A stretch of 64,000 nt of DNA from Candidatus Raymondbacteria bacterium RIFOXYA2_FULL_49_16 (lineage in GTDB: Bacteria > Fibrobacterota > OXYB2-FULL-49-7 > XYB2-FULL-49-35), in assembly GCA_001789205.1 (NCBI GenBank), contig MFYT01000107.1, positions 19,707-83,706 on the forward strand. The letters are read 5' to 3'. A model generated the notes under the pieces. The model saw only the letters and a program-made list of their open reading frames with translations, searched no databases and was not told the origin of the DNA. A program made the translations under genes and the position numbers. Positions 54,102 to 62,991 of the stretch are shown piece after piece. The stretch's first letter is position 1. The number at the start of each line of letters is the position of its first letter.

Positions 54102-55280
54102 ATGGACCATAACATACAGGTGAAGGTCTTCCGGACCTTCGAGGAACTCGAGACCATCCGCGACTTATGGCAGGCCATGGTCCGTCATCCAAACGGTGAT
54201 TTCGATTTTTACTCAACAGTGGTAAAAGCCAGGGCGGAAATCAAGTCTCCGCATGTCTTTGTCCTGTTCCAGGACAACAAGCCCTCCTGCATGTTGATCG
54301 GCCGGATTGAAGAAGCGCCCATGGAGATAAAACTGGGATATTTTGCCGTTGCGCAGCCGCGTCTTTGTCAGCTGACCATGGTGTATGGAGGCGGCGCGGG
54401 GGCCATCGGGGCGCCGGAAGCGGATATATTCCTTAAGTCAATTGGATCGCTTCTCAAGGACCACGCCTTCGAGGCGGTTCTGTTCAATAACTTACGCGCT
54501 GGTTCAGCCCTCCACCAGGCGATACGCAGGAACATCGGTGTTTTAAACAGGGATCATGCGGCGCTTTTGAACCCGCATTGGACCGCGGTAATATCGCGGT
54601 CTCCCGATGATTTCCTTAAAAAAATATCCCGGAACCACCGTTATACCCTGCGCCGCCAGGTACGGCTGTTCGAAACCACATTTGCGGACAAACTCGCCAT
54701 TCGCGTCTATACCCGGGATGAGCAGGTGTCTGTTCTCTGCACGGATGTGGAGCGTATCGCGCAAAAGACGTATCAGCGGGGCATAGGCGCTGGTTTTACG
54801 CATTCTCCTGAGATGGAGGACCGGCTCCATGTCCATGCGCGCGCATCAAGCCTGCGGGGATATGTCCTCTCTATCGAAGGGGTTCCCTGCGCCTTCTGGA
54901 TCGGGACCCTGTACAAGGGCGTGTTTTACCTGGACTTTACCGGATACGACGCGCAGTATCACGCCCATGCGCCCGGTATCTATCTGTTCCTTAAAATGGT
55001 GGAAGATTTGTGCAGTAACACGGCCGCGACCAGTATGGATTTTGGCTTTGGGGACGCGGATTACAAGCGCAGGTTCGGCGATACCCGCTGGGACGAAGTA
55101 TCGGTCATGCTTTTTGAGGGGAGTCTCAAGGGGCTGGCCCTGAATCTGGCCCGGCACCTGACCCTCTCTCTGACCATCTGCATAAACGCGGCCGTATCGA
55201 GCACGATAGTCCGCATGATTAAAAAGAAATGGAGAATGCGCCTTGGAAAGAAACAAAACCTTAAGGCCACACAGGTATAA
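54102..55280 (+). CDS. GNAT-fold acyltransferase (CelD/BcsL-like)
   Basis: 392 residues. The C-terminal half has ISRNHRYTLRRQVRLFE, a patch of basic residues common to CelD/BcsL and FemAB-like proteins, then GYVLSIEGVPCAFWIG and DFGFGDADYKRRFG. Such proteins occur in many EPS loci and are thought to acylate or aminoacylate the polymer or its precursor. The ATG at 54102 has GAGGAAG upstream; the ORF-track start overlaps the polymerase gene. Substrate unknown. Confidence 0.8.
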   Translation: MDHNIQVKVFRTFEELETIRDLWQAMVRHPNGDFDFYSTVVKARAEIKSPHVFVLFQDNKPSCMLIGRIEEAPMEIKLGYFAVAQPRLCQLTMVYGGGAGAIGAPEADIFLKSIGSLLKDHAFEAVLFNNLRAGSALHQAIRRNIGVLNRDHAALLNPHWTAVISRSPDDFLKKISRNHRYTLRRQVRLFETTFADKLAIRVYTRDEQVSVLCTDVERIAQKTYQRGIGAGFTHSPEMEDRLHVHARASSLRGYVLSIEGVPCAFWIGTLYKGVFYLDFTGYDAQYHAHAPGIYLFLKMVEDLCSNTAATSMDFGFGDADYKRRFGDTRWDEVSVMLFEGSLKGLALNLARHLTLSLTICINAAVSSTIVRMIKKKWRMRLGKKQNLKATQV

Positions 55281-55292
55281 GGAGGTGTAATT

Positions 55293-56609
55293 GTGAACCA
55301 CGTATTGAGCGTTATCGTCATTCTTTTGATGGCAGGCGCCTCCCGGGGGGCGGTGTATTACATTGACTTCAACAATGGAAAAGACGGGGCACAGGGGACA
55401 TCAAAGGTAAACGCCTGGAAACACTCCCCGGCGCAGACGGGGTTTGGCGGCCGGTACACGCATGCGGCCGGAGACCGGTTTGTCTTCAAAGGGGGGACAA
55501 TCTGGCCTTCTTCCACGCTTCCCCTTCATATACGTCATAGCGGGACTTGGGAGAAGTATGATGCGTATACGGCCGACAGCACCTGGTACCAGGGCAATTT
55601 CTTTACACGGCCGGTGTTTACCGGAGAACACAGGAAAGTCGCCCTGGTGTTTGCGGAGAACGAATCATGCTTTGTTTTAAACGGCCTTGCGTTTATGGAT
55701 TACGGCGTTGCCGGCGAGTACAATGGCGGCAAAGGGCTGGAATGCAACGGGTGCAGCCGGTACACGATCCAAAACTGCACCATTACACCGAACGCCTGGC
55801 TTGGTCTCTACCTGCATTCTTACAGAGGCATTATGGCCGAGCAGATCATTATTGAAGGGTGCGACATCAGCGCGGCAGGACAGGCCATTGTTATTGCCAC
55901 GGAGGCCGCGAACACTATTTTCAAAGGTGTGCTCATCAGGAACAACAGGATCCACGATCTTTCGTCGCAGATCGCCGGCCCCACGCACGGTGACGGCATT
56001 CACACCTGGAACTCGCCGGATTCCGACCTCTCGCAATATATCACAGACCTGACCATAACCGCCAATGTTTTTGACGGGGATTTTTCCCGCATTGGCCCGG
56101 GGGAAGGGGCAATGACCTCGCTCATTTATCTTACTGATCCGGGAATGTATGCGACTATAAGCGAGAATGTACTCACCTACAGCAAGGCCACCTCATTTGC
56201 GTCTTTGATCTGGGTCCGGAATTTCGATGAGGTCAAGATATACAACAATACCCTGGTCCAGAAGCCGGAGATCGGCGGCATCGGTATCATAGTCGGACAG
56301 GGCCGCGGCAGGCAGCGCACTGTGATAACGAACAATATCATAGACAACTGCCAAAGCGCTTATTATATCTATGCAGACGCTTCCCCCGCGGTAAAAATTG
56401 ATCATAATTGCTGTGTTACAACCAGCCGAGTCATCGGGTATTGGAATGGTGAAGGCAAGGACGCGCAAGCCTGGCGGGCCCTGGGGAACGATCTTTCCGG
56501 CATTTTTTCCTCTAAGAGTTCACTATCGCCCGTTGATTTCCGTCTCCAGTCCGATTCGCCCTGCTTTGACCATGGAATGGGCGCGGGCGGCAGTGGAAGG
56601 ATAGATTGA
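55293..56609 (+). CDS. Secreted right-handed beta-helix protein
   Basis: 438 residues. GTG start with AAGGAGGTG upstream. After a signal peptide (VLSVIVILLMAGASRGA) comes a parallel beta-helix starting VYYIDFNNGKDGAQGTS, with helix rungs such as CSRYTIQNCTITPNAW, IIIEGCDISAAGQ and VKIYNNTLVQK. It lacks the FlgD-like C-terminal tail seen in other secreted proteins here. Location within the export operon suggests a periplasmic lyase, epimerase or binding role on the same polymer, in the way AlgG/AlgL-type proteins work. This is inference. Confidence 0.8.
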   Translation: MNHVLSVIVILLMAGASRGAVYYIDFNNGKDGAQGTSKVNAWKHSPAQTGFGGRYTHAAGDRFVFKGGTIWPSSTLPLHIRHSGTWEKYDAYTADSTWYQGNFFTRPVFTGEHRKVALVFAENESCFVLNGLAFMDYGVAGEYNGGKGLECNGCSRYTIQNCTITPNAWLGLYLHSYRGIMAEQIIIEGCDISAAGQAIVIATEAANTIFKGVLIRNNRIHDLSSQIAGPTHGDGIHTWNSPDSDLSQYITDLTITANVFDGDFSRIGPGEGAMTSLIYLTDPGMYATISENVLTYSKATSFASLIWVRNFDEVKIYNNTLVQKPEIGGIGIIVGQGRGRQRTVITNNIIDNCQSAYYIYADASPAVKIDHNCCVTTSRVIGYWNGEGKDAQAWRALGNDLSGIFSSKSSLSPVDFRLQSDSPCFDHGMGAGGSGRID

Positions 56610-56616
56610 TACGCAC

Positions 56617-57915
56617 ATGATAAACAACGTTTGTATTTTAGGGGCGAATTTCGCGACCGGAAACCTGGGCGTGGGCGCGCTTGCCATGGGAACAATCAAA
56701 TGCGTCAATTACGCGCATCCCAAGGCCAGAATATTCATTATGGATTATTCCGTCCGCGGGGATATGTACCATTGCCGGGTCAACGACCGGGTCGTTGATG
56801 TGCCGCTTGTGAACATTCGGTATTCGTGGAAGCTCTTTCTTCCAAACAATATCGTCACACTGCTTGCTCTCGCGTTTTTGGCAAGGATTGCGCCCGGAGA
56901 ACGGCTTGGGCGTTTTATCATCCGGCACAATAGGTGCTTGCGGCAGTTGCGTGAGACGGATCTGGTCGCTTCGTTAGCGGGTGGCGACAGTTTCAGCGAT
57001 ATCTATGGTTTTGGCAGGTTTATCTACGTGATTCTGCCGCAGTTCCTTGCGCTCCTGATAGGCAGGAAACTGGTCCAAATGCCGCAGACAATCGGGCCGT
57101 TTCAAAGGCGGTTTGCCCGGACCATCGCGAAACAGATAGTGCGTCATTCGTACCGCATACTGTCCCGCGACCAGGAGAGCATCAGTGACCTGGCCCTTAT
57201 GGCGCCTGCTGACCAAGGAGAACCACGGCCCGCATTTTGTTATGATCTGGGATTTATCCTTGACCCGGTCAGGCCAGCCAGCAAAACACCCACGGACATT
57301 GAAAAGCTCCGCAAGGACCATGGAAGCGTCTGCGGGATCAATATCAGCGGGCTTCTCATGATGGGTGGATACACGCACAAGAACATGTTCGAACTGGAGA
57401 CTGATTATCGGGACATTGTGTTCGATGTGGTCAATTTTATCCTCTCCCATAAAACCGGTGCGGTCCTGCTTGTGCCGCATGTGCTTGGCAAGAGCGCCGA
57501 ATCCGACGAAACGGCCATTGTCTCCGTATTGGCGGAAATGCGCACGACCCATGCCGAAAGGCTATACTCCGTATCGGGCGCGTACGACCAAAATGGGATC
57601 AAATACATCATTGGCATGTGCGATTTTTTTATTGGTTCGCGCATGCACGCGTGCATTGCCGCGTTGTCGCAGGCCGTTCCCACAATCGGCATCGCCTACA
57701 GCAGGAAATTCTGGGGAGTCATGAAATCCATCGGCATGGAAGGCCTGTGTGTGGACCCGCGTTCACAAAACCCGGGCGAGATACTGCGCCGTATACGGGA
57801 CGCCATGGACAATCGGGCGCAGATTAGGGAGGCTCTTGAAAAAATGATTCCCAGTGTGAAGAAAAGCGTGCTGGAACTTTTCAATACAGACTTTTTTAAC
57901 GAGGTTGACACATGA
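56617..57915 (+). CDS. Polysaccharide pyruvyltransferase family protein
   Basis: 432 residues. It transfers pyruvate ketal groups from PEP to sugars. Seen are GANFATGNLGVGALAMG at the N-terminus, VASLAGGDSFSDIYG, LVQMPQTIGPF, and late GMCDFFIGSRMHACIAALSQAVPTIGIAYSRKFWG, the family's most conserved segment. The product would be an acidic, pyruvylated polymer. It overlaps the exporter gene by ATGA. Confidence 0.9.
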   Translation: MINNVCILGANFATGNLGVGALAMGTIKCVNYAHPKARIFIMDYSVRGDMYHCRVNDRVVDVPLVNIRYSWKLFLPNNIVTLLALAFLARIAPGERLGRFIIRHNRCLRQLRETDLVASLAGGDSFSDIYGFGRFIYVILPQFLALLIGRKLVQMPQTIGPFQRRFARTIAKQIVRHSYRILSRDQESISDLALMAPADQGEPRPAFCYDLGFILDPVRPASKTPTDIEKLRKDHGSVCGINISGLLMMGGYTHKNMFELETDYRDIVFDVVNFILSHKTGAVLLVPHVLGKSAESDETAIVSVLAEMRTTHAERLYSVSGAYDQNGIKYIIGMCDFFIGSRMHACIAALSQAVPTIGIAYSRKFWGVMKSIGMEGLCVDPRSQNPGEILRRIRDAMDNRAQIREALEKMIPSVKKSVLELFNTDFFNEVDT

Positions 57916-58583
57916 AATTACTTTACCCGTTCATCCGCCTGCTGGCGCTGTTGTCTTTTATCTTTCTGGCGGACAGTGCCTGGGCGCAGACAATCCGGTT
58001 CGATTCACTGGGCCAGGGCGACGCTATCCGTATTATTTTTTACCCGGACAGCGGGTCGTTTTTAAACGGAAGGTATCCAATTGACAACGAGGGAAATATT
58101 GTGCTGCCGCTGCTTGGAAAGACCAATATCAGCGCAATGGACGAGAGGGAAATAGTGGGCTTTCTGAACAAGGCGTTTGTGGACCAGTTGCGGTATCCCA
58201 ACGTGCAGATACAGCCGTTGATACGCATAGCGTTTATCGGCGGTTTTCATCAGCCGGGTTTTTATTACCTTGATCCTGGGGCGTCGCTTTGGGCGGCGGT
58301 CGGGACCGCGGGGGGACCGGTACGTGAAGATGGTCTCCACCTCATGAGATGGGAACGCCATGGGGAAATTCTCAGCGAACAGTTGGGACCGGGTCTGGAA
58401 TCCGGCCGCTCACTAAGGGATCTTGGTTTCAAATCAGGCGACCAGATCTGGGTGACCGCACGGCCCAGGCAGCAGGGATGGGATACCTTCAATACAAAGG
58501 TTCTGCCGGGTTTGACCTTCCTGGTTTCTACCCTGACAGCTTCGGTCACACTGTATTTCACCTATCGTTATTTTTACCGGTAA
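57912..58583 (+). CDS. Polysaccharide export protein (Wza-like, short)
   Basis: 223 residues. A signal peptide (LLALLSFIFLADSAWAQ) precedes a Poly_export domain (QGDAIRIIFYPDSG...PIDNEGNIVLPLLG) and one SLBB-type domain (IAFIGGFHQPGFYYLDPGASLWAAV). Unlike E. coli Wza there is no lipobox cysteine, and only one SLBB domain. The C-terminal segment GLTFLVSTLTASVTLYFTYRYF is a single TM helix, equivalent in position to the membrane-crossing helix of Wza. It precedes the Wzc-like gene by 14 bp. Confidence 0.88.
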   Translation: MKLLYPFIRLLALLSFIFLADSAWAQTIRFDSLGQGDAIRIIFYPDSGSFLNGRYPIDNEGNIVLPLLGKTNISAMDEREIVGFLNKAFVDQLRYPNVQIQPLIRIAFIGGFHQPGFYYLDPGASLWAAVGTAGGPVREDGLHLMRWERHGEILSEQLGPGLESGRSLRDLGFKSGDQIWVTARPRQQGWDTFNTKVLPGLTFLVSTLTASVTLYFTYRYFYR

Positions 58584-58597
58584 AGAAGGGAAGACCT

Positions 58598-60952
58598 ATG
58601 CAAACACCCTCCGTCGATCCGTCCCGCAGCGCAGGTTTACCAGAGATTGTCCGGCACTACGCAGAACTCTTCAGAAGAAAGAAGTGGCTGCTGCTCATCA
58701 TGTGTCTTATCGCGACGGGCCTTGCCGGGTATTGTATCATTGCGTTTGACCTGCTGAAACATGCGCAGCCAGCAACCGTCCTCATAGGCATAGACCGGCC
58801 ATTGGTGGGAAACGGAACCATCGGGCAAGAAAGCATGGGACCGAAAAAGATCGAGTTGATACGCAGCAGGGCCCTGTTGCAGCGCGTGGTGGCGGACCTT
58901 TCTCTCTGTCTCCGGCTTGAGAAGGGGATGAGGGAGGAATTCTTTGATTCAATAGCGCTCGGGCCAACCGCTGTTTACGGTACATACCGCGTGCGATGGG
59001 ATCCCGCTTCGAAGCAGGCCCTAACCGTGTATTTGTCCAAGGCGCCGCCTGTATATCGCGGAGAGGCCGTGTTCCGGAGCGACCTTTCGAAGTCCGCTAT
59101 CCTGGAAATTCCCGGTACCTTCCTGCGACTAAACGAACGTTTTATCAGGAATCCCGGGACGTTCACCTTCTCCATTGTTTCGACCCGCAGGGCCACGGAC
59201 AATATTCTGGATAACATGACCATAGAGGGTCCCACCAGCAGGAAGGAGAATTATTTCACCATAACCCTCTCGGGCCGCGATTATGCGCTGACGACAAAGA
59301 TAGTGAACGCTATCGCTGATCTGTTTGTACTGCAGAACCTGAGTTTTGAAAAGCGGCGCGTGCATGAGAGGATCGAGACCCTTGGCAAACAACTGGAATT
59401 GGCCAGGAAACAATTGGCAACCTCGGATTATGCCCTGCGCGATTTCCTTACCGCAAATCCCGCCTCCGCTTTGGACAAGCAGGCCGAACGGACCCTTGGC
59501 AGCCTGGTGCAGCAGGAATCCAGGGGCCTTGAACTGGAAAGCTTCTTGAACGACGCTGCGACCCTGCAGAAGGAGTTTGCTTTGGCCCCCGGGGAAGGCC
59601 GGATCGACATTGTCCGCGAAATTCTGATATTGCTGTCATCGAAAAACGTTATCCGCGCTTCAGTGCTCCAATCCGAATTGTCCCGCCTGCTGCTTGAAAA
59701 GGATGCCCTTGAACGGACCTATTCCAAGGGACACCCCCTTGTCCAGGCAAACCAACAGAAAATCGACGGACTGGCTCTCCAGGCGTCCCAGGCGCTCAAT
59801 GACTTTTACCAGGACATTTCGCGGAAGGTCTCTGAGAAAAAGGACAATATTTCCCAGCTTTCAACCAGGCTCCGGAGCCTTCCCCAGAAAGGCATGCAGC
59901 TTGCCGAATTACAGCGTGTGCAACAGATAAATTCCGAGTCCTATTCTATGCTCATGAGTCGTTTTAACGAAGCCAAGGTGGAGGACGCGGTGGAAGTGTC
60001 GGACGCCTTTGTCATGGATTACGCTGTGGAACCCCTGCCAATGCCGCCCATGCAAAAATTGCTTATAACCCTTGTTCTGAGCCTGCTTGCCGGTCTCATC
60101 ACGTCCATTGCTCCCATCGTGTTTTTTGATCAATACCGGCGCACCGCGTTTTCTGAGATAGACCTTTTTAAGCTGATAGACATACCTATTCTGGAAAGCA
60201 TTCCCGTACTGCGGCCTGCACCGCAGGCCCAGCGGACGGCCCGGGAGAGGCGCGAAGCAGCCGGTAAGCCGAAACCAAGCCCTCTATTAATTACTGAAGG
60301 CGTGCTCCCTGTGTATGCCAAGGAGGTCTTTCGCTCGCTGAGGACAAAAATACTGCTTTCCTTTCTTGGAATAAACCAGAGAAGCATCCTGATTACCAGC
60401 CTTGATTCAGGTGCGGGAAAAACAATTGTAGCGGCCAATCATGGCATTACCCTGGCCCAGCATGGATTGAAGACGCTCATTGTAGACAGCGATTTGAGAC
60501 GTGGAACGCTGCATAGCGTGTTTGGGCTTAAACAATCGCCCGGCTTATCCGAATATCTTGGAGACAACAGCGAGGGTCCTTTACCCGAATCAATACAGCA
60601 CACTGCAATTTCAGGGCTCGATGTCATGGCCTCCGGCCAACTTGTTTCAGATGTGTCGGAGCTTATCACACCCTTCAGAATGGGCCAATTCCTGACCACG
60701 GCTTTTTTACTCTACGATGCCGTTGTCATCGATACCCCTCCTCTGGGCGTTGTCGCTGACGCGGCGGTCATTCACGAAAAATTCTCAAAATGTATGATTG
60801 TCGTGAAGGCGGGCGTTACCGATATCAACGATCTGAACGAGAAACTGAAAGAATATCCGCCTATACGGAATAAGATAGTGGGCATTGTTTTAAACCAAGC
60901 CCGCAGGGATCAGCGATTTAAATATTACCGGTCGTCCCCGTATATCTCTTAG
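58598..60952 (+). CDS. Wzc-like polysaccharide co-polymerase / BY-kinase
   Basis: 784 residues. An N-terminal Wzz domain starts after the first TM (residues about 31-50), a coiled-coil region covers about 250-440, and a second TM lies near 483-500. The cytoplasmic kinase has Walker A SLDSGAGKT (about 600), Walker A' TLIVDSDLRRG (about 630) and Walker B VVIDTPPLG (about 711). The C-terminus FKYYRSSPY carries a short Tyr cluster suitable for autophosphorylation. The start ATG has AAGAAGGGAAG upstream; the ORF-track version is extended into the Wza-like gene. It controls chain length and export. Confidence 0.92.
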   Translation: MQTPSVDPSRSAGLPEIVRHYAELFRRKKWLLLIMCLIATGLAGYCIIAFDLLKHAQPATVLIGIDRPLVGNGTIGQESMGPKKIELIRSRALLQRVVADLSLCLRLEKGMREEFFDSIALGPTAVYGTYRVRWDPASKQALTVYLSKAPPVYRGEAVFRSDLSKSAILEIPGTFLRLNERFIRNPGTFTFSIVSTRRATDNILDNMTIEGPTSRKENYFTITLSGRDYALTTKIVNAIADLFVLQNLSFEKRRVHERIETLGKQLELARKQLATSDYALRDFLTANPASALDKQAERTLGSLVQQESRGLELESFLNDAATLQKEFALAPGEGRIDIVREILILLSSKNVIRASVLQSELSRLLLEKDALERTYSKGHPLVQANQQKIDGLALQASQALNDFYQDISRKVSEKKDNISQLSTRLRSLPQKGMQLAELQRVQQINSESYSMLMSRFNEAKVEDAVEVSDAFVMDYAVEPLPMPPMQKLLITLVLSLLAGLITSIAPIVFFDQYRRTAFSEIDLFKLIDIPILESIPVLRPAPQAQRTARERREAAGKPKPSPLLITEGVLPVYAKEVFRSLRTKILLSFLGINQRSILITSLDSGAGKTIVAANHGITLAQHGLKTLIVDSDLRRGTLHSVFGLKQSPGLSEYLGDNSEGPLPESIQHTAISGLDVMASGQLVSDVSELITPFRMGQFLTTAFLLYDAVVIDTPPLGVVADAAVIHEKFSKCMIVVKAGVTDINDLNEKLKEYPPIRNKIVGIVLNQARRDQRFKYYRSSPYIS

Positions 60953-60984
60953 GGGCATCGTAAACCGGAGGAAAGGGGCGTTGC

Positions 60985-62820
60985 ATGCCTGGAATCAGCG
61001 TGATTGCCCGCCGCGGCGGCCTTGGGTCTCTCTTTTCCGCTCTGGGCGTCTCTGTCAGAAAACAGATGCTTCATTTTTCGGACTACACCTGTCAGACAGT
61101 GATCTCGGATGGATATGTTGACATAGGTTTTACCGGGTACAATGGTTATCCAAAGCTGGTTATTGAGACTCCGGAGTCTTTTGTCCTTCTCGAGGGAATG
61201 ATCTATAATGAGAATGAACATTCCCTTGAGAAAAAACTCCGTGACCTCGGCGCCGCATTCACCAGTTCCGAAGCGCTTGCCACGGGACCGGTAAAGAAGT
61301 TTTTTTTGGAAGCTGACGGCGAATTTGTTATATGCGTCTATGATAAACAGCGCAGACGGATCCTGTTCGCGAACGATCTTATCGGCAGACTGCCGCTCTA
61401 TGTGTACCAGGACCGGGACCTGCTCGTTTTTGCCCGGGAGTTGAAGTTTATTGTACCCTTCTTACCCAGGCGTTCATTTCATAAAACAGCCCTCTTTGAA
61501 TACCTTATGTTCGGCCATCCCTTGGGAGAAAATACCTTTATCGAGGGCGTCGATTTTTTTCCAGGGGGCACCTGCCTGGCCTTTGATCTGATTGCAGGGA
61601 CATCCATAAAGGAGCCATACCATGTTCTGAACATCGGGGAGTGCGGGATCGCGCAGCCCCGCGCGGCGGCCCTTGCCGGGATGCGCCGGATATTTCTGGA
61701 AGTTCTTGAGAATCGTGCGCGCTGGACAAGGAACAATACGCTGATTGTCTCGCTCAGCGGAGGATTGGACTCGCGCGGCACATTGGCTGGTCTCAAACAC
61801 CTGGGTTGTTTATCCACTGCTGTTACCGCACGGAGCCATGAAGAGGAATCCTCCCGCGCTGTGGCCAGGGCCTTTGGCGTTGACCTTTATCCCATTGAAC
61901 AGGGGATAGCGAGAGGCGCCCTGGGGTTCGATGACATCGTCCATTTGAAAGACGGATTGGACTGCCATCCCGACCTTGCCCAACTGTATTATAACCTTCA
62001 GGACCTGCACGACCGTTTTGGGAGCACCGCCGTTTATTACACGGGTATTTATGGCGGTGAAATCACGCGGCACAGCCATTTGACCAGCGGATTGGGATCG
62101 TTTGATTCACTGGTGCATTACCTTTTGCATTCGCAGGACCGGTGCAGGTATTCGATGGAGCGGACGGCCCGCATATTCAATCTGGAGGAATGGGAGATAG
62201 AGACCCGGCTTGCCGCGCATCTTGGCACTTTTCCGGAAAGAAACGTATACCGGAAATATCTGCGGTTTAGGCACGAAAGCAACCGGCGTTTCGCGGGTGA
62301 AGCGGAAGACAGAAACAGATTTTATTTCTGGACAATAACGCCCTATTACGCGAATTCTTTGTTCAGGTATCTTAGCGCCATGGACGAGAACATGAAGAAC
62401 ACACGGTTGTTCAGGGATTTTCTCTTTTCCATCGACCCGGCCGCGTGCGCGGTCCCCTATTATAATTATAACCTGCCATTGAATGCCCCCTTGCTTCTGC
62501 GGGGCTTTGGCGTAATAGAGAGAATGATGAGATGCGCATGGATAAAAGGCGCTGCCCGGCGATGCGCGAATGCGGGAAAAAGATGGAAGCGGCTTTTTAG
62601 CGGCCAGGGACAGGGAACACCTGACGCGGGGGAGGCGCTGAAGAATGATCTACTGGCCCGGTTGAAGGCGTCGGAGACGATTGGGGCTTTTTTCGACAAT
62701 CCGGGGCTCGCGGAAATCATCCGTGAGGAAAAGGATATTCAAGGCCTGGAACGGCTGCTCATTATATTCGCAAGCCTTGATAATACAGAGCGCTGGGCGG
62801 GAATGTTCCGGAAAGAGTGA
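60985..62820 (+). CDS. Asparagine synthase-like protein lacking the glutaminase nucleophile
   Basis: 611 residues. The N-terminal domain has the class II amidotransferase fold outline (LLEGMIYNENEHS, GEFVICVYDKQRRRILFANDLIGRLPLYVY). However, the protein starts MPGIS, so no Cys is available at position 2. The C-terminal synthetase domain keeps the PP-loop SLSGGLDSRG (about residue 253). It may use free ammonia or an amine substrate, as in asparagine-synthase-like ligases. It is the last gene of the export operon and the second such protein in it. Confidence 0.83.
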   Translation: MPGISVIARRGGLGSLFSALGVSVRKQMLHFSDYTCQTVISDGYVDIGFTGYNGYPKLVIETPESFVLLEGMIYNENEHSLEKKLRDLGAAFTSSEALATGPVKKFFLEADGEFVICVYDKQRRRILFANDLIGRLPLYVYQDRDLLVFARELKFIVPFLPRRSFHKTALFEYLMFGHPLGENTFIEGVDFFPGGTCLAFDLIAGTSIKEPYHVLNIGECGIAQPRAAALAGMRRIFLEVLENRARWTRNNTLIVSLSGGLDSRGTLAGLKHLGCLSTAVTARSHEEESSRAVARAFGVDLYPIEQGIARGALGFDDIVHLKDGLDCHPDLAQLYYNLQDLHDRFGSTAVYYTGIYGGEITRHSHLTSGLGSFDSLVHYLLHSQDRCRYSMERTARIFNLEEWEIETRLAAHLGTFPERNVYRKYLRFRHESNRRFAGEAEDRNRFYFWTITPYYANSLFRYLSAMDENMKNTRLFRDFLFSIDPAACAVPYYNYNLPLNAPLLLRGFGVIERMMRCAWIKGAARRCANAGKRWKRLFSGQGQGTPDAGEALKNDLLARLKASETIGAFFDNPGLAEIIREEKDIQGLERLLIIFASLDNTERWAGMFRKE

Positions 62821-62991
62821 CCGTCCGGTCACCCAGCACGCCGCAGGCAGTACTATCGCTACAGAGTGGACCAGGCGTGAAGCCTTGTGAAGCACCGCCT
62901 TGGTTTTTTCAATGGCAGCCTTCAGCGGATTAGTGAAAGGCACCGGATACATTGGAAATGCGCATTTTGTGTTCCCTTTCAAAATGGAGCG
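62821..62991. other. Short gap between convergent genes
   Basis: 171 bp. A small palindrome (GTGACC-GTCC-GGTCAC) overlaps the stop of the preceding gene but no T-tract follows. I see no ORF or RNA. Confidence 0.5.

Noticed and set aside
58349-58597. 83-residue N-terminal extension of the Wzc-like protein
   Set aside because: It runs through the Wza-like gene in another frame; the ATG at 58598 has a ribosome-binding site and begins a typical Wzz domain.
33802-62820. Exosortase/PEP-CTERM system
   Set aside because: The amidotransferase, glycosyltransferases and Wzc resemble exosortase-linked EPS loci, but no exosortase-like membrane protein or PEP-CTERM tail is present.
62817-62832. Terminator after the export operon
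   Set aside because: GTGACC-GTCC-GGTCAC is a short palindrome across the stop codon and is not followed by a T-run.
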